Origin: Bacteroidales bacterium UBA4345
Lineage (GTDB): Bacteria > Bacteroidota > Bacteroidia > Bacteroidales > Paludibacteraceae
Reading direction: 5' to 3'
Assembly (NCBI GenBank): GCA_002396385.1
Contig: DGTD01000029.1
Location: forward strand, 1 to 27,993
DNA: 27,993 nt
The notes under the pieces were generated by a model, which saw nothing but the letters and a program-made list of their open reading frames with translations, was not told the DNA's origin and ran no database searches. A program made the position numbers and the translations under genes. Shown piece after piece: positions 7,717 through 15,590 of this stretch. Position 1 is the first letter of the stretch; the number at the start of each line of letters is the position of its first letter.

Positions 7717-9855
7717 ATGAAGAAATCTTTATTTCTTACAGCTGCACTTTGTGGTGCTATGGCCGCAAATGCAGAGTTGAGCAACACTGATTTCGCCAGC
7801 AACAACTACACCCAGGAATGGGGTCGTTTGAAGTTGGTAGGTAACCAGTTGAGTTCACAGAGCGGACAGCCTATCCAGTTGAAAGGTTGGAGTACCTTCT
7901 CAATCAACTATGACGAGGTTGTTAACTGCTTGAGACAAGATGGTTTCAATGCCATGAAGACTTGGGGTGCAAACATCGTACGTTTAGCATGCTACGCCCA
8001 GAACAGTAAAGGTAAATATGGTCAGGACCAAGACAACAAGGTTCACAACTACATCAAGATGGCAAGCGACCTGAATATGTATGTTTTGTTGGACTGGCAC
8101 ATCCTTGAAGGTGACGGCGGTAGCGGTAATCCTAACAACTACCTCAACGAGGCAAAGGGTTTCTTTGAAAGAAACTGCGCTTGGGTAAAAGAAAACGGTT
8201 TTACCAACGTCTTGTACGAAATCTGTAACGAGCCTAAAGGCTTGTCATGGAACGACTTGAAGGAATATTCAAACAAGATTCTTCCAATCATTGAGCAGAA
8301 AGACCCAGGAGCAATGGTAGTTATTCCAACACCACAGTGGGACCAAAATCCACACGAAGCTGCAAACTCACCAATCAACAAGTCCCAGTACAACCTTGGC
8401 CTGTTGTATTCTACCCACGTGTACACTTGCTCACACATGGGTGACGTCGTTCCACGTATGGTAGGCGCAGCCTCATCAATTCCTATCTTCGTATCAGAGT
8501 GGGGTGCAGTACGTTTCGACGGTGACGGTGCATTGTGTACAGACGCAGCTAATCAGTTCCTCGCCAACCTGCAGCCAAGCGGTAACAATGGTGGCCAGTT
8601 GATTTCTTGGTGCTATTGGGCATGGGGTGAAAAGAACGAGCAGTCGAACTGTATCAAGAGCTGTTCTCAGCAGTATACTGGCAGCAACCTCCGTCCTTCA
8701 GGAGAATACATCGTACCTGTACTGCTTGGTCAGGCAGAAATTCCACCTATCCCAGAACCAGAAGAATATGCCATTCAGGAAATTCCAATGTTGGGTGAAG
8801 AGTACGGTATATTGAATGTAGGATGGTTCGACTATGGTGGAGAAGCTATAGCTTACCACGATAACAACTCTTCTGCATACGTAGATCCAGAAGACAAAGA
8901 GAAGAGTGGCAAGAAGACAGGAGCTGAGGCTAAAGGCACAGAGGCTGAATGTTGCAACATAGGTGCAATCTATTCTGGTAAAGAAGATTTGAAAGAATGC
9001 TTCCGCTATAGCGATTGTGTTGACGTAAGTCACTCAACTGCAGGTTTGGGTGCAAACTGGGCAGCCCCTGGTGATGGTTACGGCACACAAGGTGGAGACC
9101 TTCACAACCTCTGTATGACAGAGCCAGGCGAATGGGTGATGTACACTATTGACGTTAAGAAGAAGGGTTACTATACCGTTCACTGTATGACCAACTCATC
9201 TACTTCAAAACTTGGTACCATTGGTTTCCAGATTGCAAAGGGTAAAAATCCAGGTCAGAATGGTAACATCATCCGTTCATGGGAAGAGCACAACGATCCA
9301 GAAGCAGAAGCATGGGGTTCATTCAACTTGACAGCAACTCCTAAGTGCGGTTTGTATGTTGACGGCACTCAAGATCCTGACGGTGCTGCGGATGGTGATC
9401 CTACAAAAGACTGGACTTGCTGGGGTTGGGTAGCAGCTGGTGCTGACCTTGCTGACGACTTGACCGTATTGTTCAAGTACGAAGGAGTGCAGAAACTGCA
9501 AATGACTATTTCACCTGACGTAACAGTTCAGCCAGGTGACCTTTCGAACTTTATGTTCACCTTCAAGAGCGCAGACATTCCTGACTTCGAGTATGAAGAA
9601 TCACACGATGGTGTTAACGCAGAAGCAGCAGATTTGAACGCTGTAGCAGTATATCCTAACCCAGCAGAAAGCGAATTTACCGTTACTACTGGCGGTGCTG
9701 CAAACGTAAGCATCTACAGTGCAGCTGGTGCTTTGGTTTACAACCAGGATGTTGAAGGCGATGTTGTTGTAAACAACAACTTCCCTGCAGGCATCTACAC
9801 CGTACGCGTTGCTAACGCTAATGGTGTTAAGAGCATCAAGTTGGTTGTTAAGTAA
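7717..9855 (+). CDS. Secreted GH5 endoglucanase, CBM6-like module, T9SS domain (copy 1)
   Basis: 712-residue secreted glycoside hydrolase. Signal peptide at residues 1-19 (cut after ANA). GH5 catalytic domain spans about 20-335, with acid/base E172 in YEICNEP, nucleophile E261 in IFVSEWG, and the WCYWAWGEKNE aromatic end typical of endo-beta-glucanases. Residues about 345-625 resemble a CBM6-type beta-sandwich (VGWFDYGGEAIAYHD, then GEWVMYTIDV). Residues about 640-712 form a type A T9SS sorting domain (VYPNPAES, ending in KLVVK). The likely substrate is cellulose or mixed-linkage glucan, cleaved outside the cell. ATG 7717 is chosen because the signal peptide follows it directly. Codon use (GGT, GTT, CGT, ATC) differs sharply from neighbouring genes and suggests strong expression. 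Paralogue lies next door. Confidence 0.92.
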   Translation: MKKSLFLTAALCGAMAANAELSNTDFASNNYTQEWGRLKLVGNQLSSQSGQPIQLKGWSTFSINYDEVVNCLRQDGFNAMKTWGANIVRLACYAQNSKGKYGQDQDNKVHNYIKMASDLNMYVLLDWHILEGDGGSGNPNNYLNEAKGFFERNCAWVKENGFTNVLYEICNEPKGLSWNDLKEYSNKILPIIEQKDPGAMVVIPTPQWDQNPHEAANSPINKSQYNLGLLYSTHVYTCSHMGDVVPRMVGAASSIPIFVSEWGAVRFDGDGALCTDAANQFLANLQPSGNNGGQLISWCYWAWGEKNEQSNCIKSCSQQYTGSNLRPSGEYIVPVLLGQAEIPPIPEPEEYAIQEIPMLGEEYGILNVGWFDYGGEAIAYHDNNSSAYVDPEDKEKSGKKTGAEAKGTEAECCNIGAIYSGKEDLKECFRYSDCVDVSHSTAGLGANWAAPGDGYGTQGGDLHNLCMTEPGEWVMYTIDVKKKGYYTVHCMTNSSTSKLGTIGFQIAKGKNPGQNGNIIRSWEEHNDPEAEAWGSFNLTATPKCGLYVDGTQDPDGAADGDPTKDWTCWGWVAAGADLADDLTVLFKYEGVQKLQMTISPDVTVQPGDLSNFMFTFKSADIPDFEYEESHDGVNAEAADLNAVAVYPNPAESEFTVTTGGAANVSIYSAAGALVYNQDVEGDVVVNNNFPAGIYTVRVANANGVKSIKLVVK

Positions 9856-9882
9856 TCTGTTTACTTAAATAACAAACATATT

Positions 9883-9915
9883 GAAGGCCTCCCGAAATGG
9901 AGGCCTTCTTTTTTT
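9883..9915 (+). terminator. Rho-independent terminator after GH5 copy 1
   Basis: A perfect 10-bp stem, GAAGGCCTCC (9883-9892) with GGAGGCCTTC (9899-9908), with a six-base loop and seven T residues. It separates the two GH5 genes into different transcripts. Confidence 0.92.
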
Positions 9916-10004
9916 GCTGACTCTAAAAGTTAAAAACAGAAATTTATAGTAATAATTGCAGAAAAAAGAGATAAATAATGCGATATTTCTAAATAACTAG
10001 CACA

Positions 10005-10012
10005 TAATTTTG
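10005..10012 (+). promoter_or_regulatory. -7 promoter box upstream of GH5 copy 2
   Basis: TAATTTTG matches the -7 consensus, but no TTTG is found at -33. If used, it gives a leader of about 180 nt containing the small frame at 10062-10199. Confidence 0.35.
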
Positions 10013-10061
10013 AAATGAAATAAATAATTTATAAGTTTACGCATAGAAAAGAAAAATCATT

Positions 10062-10199
10062 ATGAAGAAAACATACAATCTACATATAACCAATATAGAA
10101 ATAGGTCTTGCAGATTGTACTAATAATCTTTCAACTATACCTATACAACAAAGGAAAAAACACGAAACATATACACATAAACTAAGAATTTGCTTATGA
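10062..10199 (+). CDS. Small upstream ORF overlapping the GH5 copy 2 start
   Basis: 45-codon frame beginning MKKTYN and ending in RICL. Its TGA overlaps the ATG of the second GH5 gene (ATGA arrangement, 10196-10199), the geometry used for translational coupling. No homologue, signal peptide or domain is recognised and the codon use is that of AT-rich intergenic DNA. It could be a leader peptide or chance. Confidence 0.25.
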   Translation: MKKTYNLHITNIEIGLADCTNNLSTIPIQQRKKHETYTHKLRICL

Positions 10200-12328
10200 A
10201 GAAAAGTTTACTTATTACAGCCGCACTTTGCAGCACAATGGCCGCAAATGCAGAGTTGAGCGAGACTGATTTTTACAACAACAACTACACCCAAGAATGG
10301 GGTCGTTTGAAGTTAGTAGGCAACCAGTTGAGTTCTGAAAGCGGCAAACCCATCCAATTAAAAGGTTGGAGTACGTTCTCGATCAACTACGACGAAGTTG
10401 TCAACTGTTTAAAACAAGATGGTTTCAACGCGATGAAGATGTGGGGCGCAAACATTGTCCGTTTAGCCTGCTATGCCGAAAACAGCAAAGGCACTTATGG
10501 CGAATACCAAGACAATGCCATCAGAAAATACATCAAGATGGCAAGCGACCTGAACATGTACGTATTGTTGGACTGGCACATCCTTGAGGCTGATGGTGGT
10601 AAAGGTAATCCTAACAACTACCTCAACGAGGCAAAGGGCTTCTTTGAAAGAAACTGCACTTGGGTTAAGGAGAACGGCTTCACCAACGTTTTGTACGAAA
10701 TCTGTAACGAGCCTAGAGGTCTTTCATGGAATGAATTGAAGGAGTATTCAAACCAGATTCTTCCAATCATCGAGAAAGCCGACCCTGGAGCCATGGTCGT
10801 AATTCCGACTCCAGAGTGGGACCAGAATCCACAGGAAGCAGCCAACGCTCCTATCAACAAGATGCTGTATAACCTTGGATTACTGTACTCTACGCACGTA
10901 TACACCTGTTCACACATGGGTGACGTTGTTCCACGTATGGTAGGCGCATCCGCATCAATTCCAATCTTCGTTTCAGAGTGGGGTGCAGTCCGCTTCGATG
11001 GTGACGGTAACTTGTGTACCGATGCTGCAAACCAGTTCTTGAGCTGTATGCAGCCAAACGGTAACAATGGTGCCCAGTTGATTTCGTGGTGCTATTGGGC
11101 ATGGGGAGAAAAGAACGAGACCTCGAACACCATTAAGAACTGCTCACAGCCATACACACTAGACAACCTCCGCCCTTCGGGGGAATACATTGTAAAAATA
11201 CTGGGAGGAGGAGAACCTTGGTGTTGTCTGCCGGATACTACAGTGCCATTTGCGATTCAAGAGATTCCAATGTTGGGCGAGAATTACGGAACACTGAACG
11301 TTGGATGGTTCGAGCGGGGAGAAGACGGAATAGCCTACCACGATAACAACTCTTCTGCATACGTAGATCCAGAAGACAAAGAGATGAGTGGCAAAAAGAC
11401 TGGAGAAGAGGCTAAAGGCACAGAGGCTGAATGTTGCAACATGGGTGCCATCTATTCCGGGAAAGAAGACTTGACCGAGTGTTTCCGCTTCGACGATTGT
11501 GTAGACGTAAGTCACTCAACCGCAGGTTTGGGAGCCAACTGGGCAGCACCGGGCGACGGTTTCGGAACAGTGGGAGCCGATTTGCATAACCTGTGTATGA
11601 CAGAGGCAGGAGAATGGATGCTTTTTGACATTGACATTAAAAAGGCAGGCTATTACACCGTACACTGCCTTACCAACTCTGGAACAAGTTCGGCAGGCTC
11701 TATCGGCATGTCAATTGCCAGAGGAAACAAACCTGGGCAGAACGGCAACATAATACGCAGCTGGGCCGACCGCAATGATCCATTAGCAGATCCATGGGGT
11801 TCGTTCCAACTTTCACCAACCCCTAAATGCGGACTCTACCCCGACGGGGCTCAAGACGAAAACGGAGCTGCAAACGGCGACCCTACAAAACCATACACCT
11901 GTTGGGGGTGGACCGCTTGCGGTGGTGTAGACGCCAACGACCTGACCGTCTTGTTCAAGTATGAAGGAAGACAAAAATTATTTTTGTCCATCACACCAGA
12001 CGGAACAAAAACACCAGGCGACTTCTCTAACTTTATGTTCACCTTCAAGAGTGCTGAGATACCAGATTTCGAATTATTAGACGGTGTAGAAGCCTACGCA
12101 GCCGACATGACCGCAGTAGCCATCTATCCGAATCCGGCAGAAAACGATTTCACTGTAACAACCGACGGAGCAGCCAACGTCAGCATCTTTAATACAGCAG
12201 GCACAAAGGTATACAACCAAAATGTGGAAGGCGACGTTGTTGTAAACAACAACTTCCCAGCCGGCATCTACTCGGTACGCGTATCCAACTCAAAAGGCGT
12301 AAAAACAATGAAACTTGTAATAAAGTAA
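10196..12328 (+). CDS. Secreted GH5 endoglucanase, CBM6-like module, T9SS domain (copy 2)
   Basis: 710-residue paralogue of the preceding gene with the same architecture: signal peptide (residues 1-19, MKKSLLITAALCSTMAANA), GH5 domain with acid/base E172 and nucleophile E261 at identical positions, CBM6-like module, and a T9SS type A domain (IYPNPAEN, ending in KLVIK). The catalytic domains are very similar by eye; the region after GEYIV (around residue 335) and the C-terminal module differ more. Copy 2 has WCCLPD where copy 1 has a PIPEPEE linker. The frame extends to a TTG at 10190, but ATG 10196 aligns with copy 1. Codon use is less biased than in copy 1 and nearer the genome norm. Likely cleaves beta-glucans outside the cell; specificity may have diverged. 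Confidence 0.92.
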   Translation: MKKSLLITAALCSTMAANAELSETDFYNNNYTQEWGRLKLVGNQLSSESGKPIQLKGWSTFSINYDEVVNCLKQDGFNAMKMWGANIVRLACYAENSKGTYGEYQDNAIRKYIKMASDLNMYVLLDWHILEADGGKGNPNNYLNEAKGFFERNCTWVKENGFTNVLYEICNEPRGLSWNELKEYSNQILPIIEKADPGAMVVIPTPEWDQNPQEAANAPINKMLYNLGLLYSTHVYTCSHMGDVVPRMVGASASIPIFVSEWGAVRFDGDGNLCTDAANQFLSCMQPNGNNGAQLISWCYWAWGEKNETSNTIKNCSQPYTLDNLRPSGEYIVKILGGGEPWCCLPDTTVPFAIQEIPMLGENYGTLNVGWFERGEDGIAYHDNNSSAYVDPEDKEMSGKKTGEEAKGTEAECCNMGAIYSGKEDLTECFRFDDCVDVSHSTAGLGANWAAPGDGFGTVGADLHNLCMTEAGEWMLFDIDIKKAGYYTVHCLTNSGTSSAGSIGMSIARGNKPGQNGNIIRSWADRNDPLADPWGSFQLSPTPKCGLYPDGAQDENGAANGDPTKPYTCWGWTACGGVDANDLTVLFKYEGRQKLFLSITPDGTKTPGDFSNFMFTFKSAEIPDFELLDGVEAYAADMTAVAIYPNPAENDFTVTTDGAANVSIFNTAGTKVYNQNVEGDVVVNNNFPAGIYSVRVSNSKGVKTMKLVIK

Positions 12329-12352
12329 AACAAGTTGACGAACCTACATTCA

Positions 12353-12380
12353 GGGTCTTCCGAAAGGAAGGCCCTTTTTT
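12353..12380 (+). terminator. Rho-independent terminator after GH5 copy 2
   Basis: GGGTCTTCC (12353-12361), GAAA tetraloop, GGAAGGCCC (12366-12374) with one G-T pair, then six T residues. Confidence 0.88.
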
Positions 12381-12425
12381 ATGCCAGCCCACCCCTAACA
12401 GCACCAAAGTAAGATGAAAAATTCC

Positions 12426-12433
12426 TAACTTTG
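12426..12433 (+). promoter_or_regulatory. -7 promoter box (TAACTTTG)
   Basis: TAACTTTG fits TAnnTTTG, 27 nt before ATG 12461, and follows a terminator. No clear -33 element. A TTG that extends the downstream frame (12431) lies inside this box and is therefore unlikely to be a start. Confidence 0.5.
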
Positions 12434-12460
12434 CATATAAAAGAAGGTTCACACGCAAAA

Positions 12461-13048
12461 ATGGGACAAGAAAGAGAACACGCGAGTTTGTATTGGGAAC
12501 TGTTCATTACATTCGTCAAAATAGGAGCATTCACCCTTGGCGGAGGATACGCCATGCTTGCAATGGTAGAGAAAGCGGTAGTAGAACAGCGGAAATGGAT
12601 TACAGAAAAAGACTTTTGGGATATGATAACCCTGGTGCAGACGCTACCCGGCGTATTTGCCATAAACACAGCCCTTTACGTAGGCTACCGCATAAAGGGG
12701 ATAAAGGCCTCGCTGGCAGCAATGGTTGGAGCCGCCCTCCCCTCGTTCGTCATCATCATCGTACTGGCGACCTACTTCAGCACCATGTGGGAGAACGAAG
12801 TGGTAAATGCCATATTCAAAGGCATCAGGCCCTGTGTGGTGGCCTTGATACTCGCCCCCTCGTTGAAAATGGTGAAAAGTGTGGGACTTAGCGCAAAAAC
12901 CATATGGATACCAGTATTGGCGGTGATAGCCGTTTGTGTGTTCTACCTATCGCCCATTTACGTCATTTTAGCGGCAGCTTTAGGCGGACTGCTTTGGGGC
13001 ATAATCAATTACAGCCTTATGGGAAAGAAAGGAGGAAGCGCATGCTGA
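12461..13048 (+). CDS. Chromate transporter, N-terminal-type half
   Basis: 195-residue inner-membrane protein of the chromate ion transporter (CHR) family, short-chain form. Visible signatures are FVKIGAFTLGGGYAML near the N-terminus and TLPGVFAINTALYVGY, with about five hydrophobic segments. In this family two half-length proteins encoded side by side replace the single long ChrA. The next gene supplies the second half and overlaps by seven bases (ATGCTGA), with an AGGAGG-like site just before it. Chromate export is the family role; the physiological anion in a gut or rumen anaerobe is unknown. Confidence 0.88.
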   Translation: MGQEREHASLYWELFITFVKIGAFTLGGGYAMLAMVEKAVVEQRKWITEKDFWDMITLVQTLPGVFAINTALYVGYRIKGIKASLAAMVGAALPSFVIIIVLATYFSTMWENEVVNAIFKGIRPCVVALILAPSLKMVKSVGLSAKTIWIPVLAVIAVCVFYLSPIYVILAAALGGLLWGIINYSLMGKKGGSAC

Positions 13049-13680
13049 CACTTTATCTACAACTGGCCACCGTATTTTTCCATATAGGTCTGTTCGGCTT
13101 CGGAGGCGGTTATGCCATGATTTCACTCATCCAATTCTCGGTAGTGAACGACTATGGCTGGATGAACACCAGCGAATTTGCGAACCTGCTGGCCCTTTCG
13201 CAAATGACCCCAGGCCCCATATCGATAAACGCAGCCACCTATGCCGGATACCAAGTGCCGTTAAGCCACGGCTATGGTCTGGCCTCAGCCATTACAGGCT
13301 CGGTAACAGCCACCCTGGCGCTGGTACTGCCCAGTCTTCTGGCGATGTGGGCCGTAATAAAAATCCTATTTAAGAACGAGAAAAACCGATATGTGCAATA
13401 CCTTTATTCCGGGCTACGGCCAGCCGTTGTAGGACTGATTTTCAGTGCAGGACTACTAATGATGGTCGACTGCGACCTGATACACAACTACGTAGAAGGA
13501 GCCAGCAACAATCTGGAAATAGCATGGAAACAGGAAAACTTTGGAAGCAACCTGAAAGAACACCTGATAAGCGCAGCCATCTGCATAGCCACCTTTGTAG
13601 CAGTATTCTTCTATAAAAAGAACCCGATGTACCTGATTGCCGGTTCGGGAGCTTTGGGTTTCGCCATCTACTACCTCTAA
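13042..13680 (+). CDS. Chromate transporter, C-terminal-type half
   Basis: 212-residue partner of the preceding transporter. The repeated family motif appears as FFHIGLFGFGGGYAMIS at the N-terminus, then LSQMTPGPISINAATYAGY. Five or six hydrophobic segments follow, the last at the extreme C-terminus. ATG 13042 is chosen over the longer open frame because the CHR motif begins just after it and GGAGG lies at about 13031-13035. The seven-base overlap with the first half suggests the halves are made together and assemble as a heterodimer, as known for paired short CHR proteins. Confidence 0.88.
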   Translation: MLTLYLQLATVFFHIGLFGFGGGYAMISLIQFSVVNDYGWMNTSEFANLLALSQMTPGPISINAATYAGYQVPLSHGYGLASAITGSVTATLALVLPSLLAMWAVIKILFKNEKNRYVQYLYSGLRPAVVGLIFSAGLLMMVDCDLIHNYVEGASNNLEIAWKQENFGSNLKEHLISAAICIATFVAVFFYKKNPMYLIAGSGALGFAIYYL

Positions 13681-13705
13681 AAACAAAACAGGCAATAAAA
13701 AAGTC

Positions 13706-15187
13706 ATGACATACGACGCAGTAATTATAGGAGCCGGACTAGGCGGACTGGAATGTGCGTACATTCTCGCCAAACACGGCATGAACGTGTGCGTGCTGGA
13801 ACAAGGCACGCAAATGGGCGGTTGCCTGCAAAGCTTCAAGCGCCGCGGCATTCATTTCGATGCCGGATTCCACTATGTTGGCGGACTAGACGAAGGGCGG
13901 CCATTAAACCGGTTGTTCGATTATTTCGGGCTGTTGGACCTGCCTTGGCAGAAGATGGACGAACAGTGTTTCGACGAGGTGGTCATCGGTCACGAACACT
14001 ACCGCTTCGCGCAGGGTCACGAAGCCTGGCAGGCCGCACTAGCCGAACAGTTTCCTGACCAGAAAAACAACCTGAAAAAATACGACGAGGCACAAGCCAA
14101 CGTAGGGGCACACCTGTTCGACGCCCTAGGCAGCCGCACAGCCGACGACTTCTACAACAACAAGGCATTCACTACGCCAGCCTACCAGGTACTGGCCGGA
14201 ACCATCGGCGACGAAAGGCTCAGAAACGTAATAAGCGGCACCTCACTGAAAATGGAATTGCGTCCTGAAAGCCTGCCCTTCTACGTGTTCGCACAGATAA
14301 ACAATTCCTTCATAGAAGGAGCCTACCGACTGGCCGGAGGGGGAGAAACACTCACCAACCGCATGTGCGAAAATTTACGCAAAATGGGCGTCACTCTGGT
14401 AACCAAAGCGCAGGTGACCCAATTGGAAGGGGAAGCGGGAAAAATAAGTGCGGCCCTCTGTTCAAATGGGGAGCGTTACGAAGGCAGGATATTCATATCG
14501 AACGCACACCCGGCCACCACACTCAGCCTGGTCAGTGAAGCGGTCGGACTACGGAAGCCCTATAAAAAGCGCATAGACCGTATGGAGAACACGTACGGGA
14601 TGTTTACCGCCAACATTGCCATAAAACCCGAAACACTACCCTACCAGAACAAAAACCTCTACCTCTACGAAGAAGGGGCCGATATTTGGAACATCAGTTC
14701 ACCAGAATGCCCGAAAGGGCTTCTCGTAAGCTACGGATGCACAACACCAGACCAAAAGTACGCAAGCAGCATAGACCTGTTATGCCCTATGCAGATGGAA
14801 GAACTTTCGGAATGGAAGGACACCCAAATAGGCCACAGAGGCAGCGACTACGAAGCCTTTAAGGCTGCAAAAACAGAACAGTGCCTTCGTATAGCGGAGA
14901 AACAGATACCAGGCCTGCGCGAGGCAACAGACCGCATATACACCAGCACGCCACTGACCTACAGAGACTACACCGGCACACGCGACGGAAGCGCCTATGG
15001 TTTGCGTAAAGACGCCAACAACACCCTGCTGACCTTCCTACCACCCAAAACGCCAGTAGAAAACCTGTTGCTAACCGGGCAGAATTTGAACCTGCACGGG
15101 ATTTTAGGAGTAAGCATGACCTCGTTCGTAACGTGCAGCGCACTGATAGGCATGGAAGCCGCGACAGACGGACTTAAGACCAAATGA
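13706..15187 (+). CDS. FAD-dependent oxidoreductase, phytoene desaturase/RetSat-like
   Basis: 493-residue flavoprotein of the amine oxidase/phytoene desaturase superfamily. The N-terminus has the dinucleotide-binding GxGxxG (G9-A-G-L-G-G14) with the ribose-binding acidic residue E32, then MGGCLQSFKRRGIHFDAGFHYVGG, typical of CrtI and retinol saturase relatives. Near the C-terminus, GQNLNLHGILGVSMTS forms the second FAD-binding segment. No signal peptide. It follows the chromate transporter pair by 25 nt and may share its transcript. No other carotenoid or polyene gene is in the window, so the substrate cannot be stated. The longer open frame upstream is rejected because the Rossmann strand starts at ATG 13706. 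Confidence 0.87.
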   Translation: MTYDAVIIGAGLGGLECAYILAKHGMNVCVLEQGTQMGGCLQSFKRRGIHFDAGFHYVGGLDEGRPLNRLFDYFGLLDLPWQKMDEQCFDEVVIGHEHYRFAQGHEAWQAALAEQFPDQKNNLKKYDEAQANVGAHLFDALGSRTADDFYNNKAFTTPAYQVLAGTIGDERLRNVISGTSLKMELRPESLPFYVFAQINNSFIEGAYRLAGGGETLTNRMCENLRKMGVTLVTKAQVTQLEGEAGKISAALCSNGERYEGRIFISNAHPATTLSLVSEAVGLRKPYKKRIDRMENTYGMFTANIAIKPETLPYQNKNLYLYEEGADIWNISSPECPKGLLVSYGCTTPDQKYASSIDLLCPMQMEELSEWKDTQIGHRGSDYEAFKAAKTEQCLRIAEKQIPGLREATDRIYTSTPLTYRDYTGTRDGSAYGLRKDANNTLLTFLPPKTPVENLLLTGQNLNLHGILGVSMTSFVTCSALIGMEAATDGLKTK

Positions 15188-15238
15188 AGAGCTCAAAAAA
15201 AACAAAAACAATTAAGTAGAAACAAGCTGAAAATTGCG

Positions 15239-15246
15239 TAATTTTG
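15239..15246 (+). promoter_or_regulatory. -7 promoter box for the riboswitch transcript
   Basis: TAATTTTG matches the -7 consensus and lies a few bases before the first paired base of the riboswitch (15251). No convincing -33 element. Confidence 0.55.
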
Positions 15247-15250
15247 TGAC

Positions 15251-15440
15251 GCCTTTAGGCAGTCAGCACCCCAAGTGCAGATTTTAAAAGGGAATCCCGT
15301 GAAAGTCGGGAACAGTACCCGCTGCTGTAAGTTCCACAAAAAAACAGAAAGGCATCCGCCAAAAAGGAGGAAACCGCCACTACCCGACGGGTGGGAAGGC
15401 CGCCAGAACTGGGAACAAGTCAGAAGACCTACCTAAAAGC
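15251..15440 (+). ncRNA. Cobalamin riboswitch
   Basis: The conserved blocks are present in order: GGAATCCCGTGAAAGTCGGG from 15291, the B12-box-like CCCGCTGCTGTAAG at 15318, GCCACT with GGGAAGGC at 15375-15400, and AGTCAGAAGACCT at 15418. A closing P1 helix can be drawn between 15251-15259 and 15432-15440. It senses adenosylcobalamin or related corrinoids and lowers expression of the downstream lipoprotein when B12 is plentiful. After it, AACTCT (15451-15456) can pair with AGAGTT (15488-15493), while overlapping GTTCT (15491) can pair with AGAAC (15503), suggesting a switchable expression platform just ahead of a GGAGGA site. Confidence 0.93.
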
Positions 15441-15520
15441 ATACTTCTAAAACTCTCGGGATTAAGAGAATAGGAAAACATAGCAAAAGAGTTCTGGGAA
15501 AAAGAACCGGAGGACTCATT

Positions 15521-15556
15521 ATGTATATATTCCCCCCAAGACTTTTAGGAAATTGA
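15521..15556 (+). CDS. Possible 11-codon leader ORF
   Basis: ATG at 15521 is preceded by a strong Shine-Dalgarno-like GGAGGA (15509-15514) at a six-base spacing, unusual for this phylum. It encodes MYIFPPRLLGN and stops 34 nt before the lipoprotein start. It could be part of the riboswitch expression platform or chance. No homologue known. Confidence 0.25.
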   Translation: MYIFPPRLLGN

Positions 15557-15590
15557 GGTAAAGAACAATTAATCACTAAAAGTACCCATC

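Noticed and set aside
12431..12460. TTG-initiated extension of the first chromate transporter half
   Set aside because: The TTG is part of the TAACTTTG promoter box; ATG 12461 gives the normal N-terminus.
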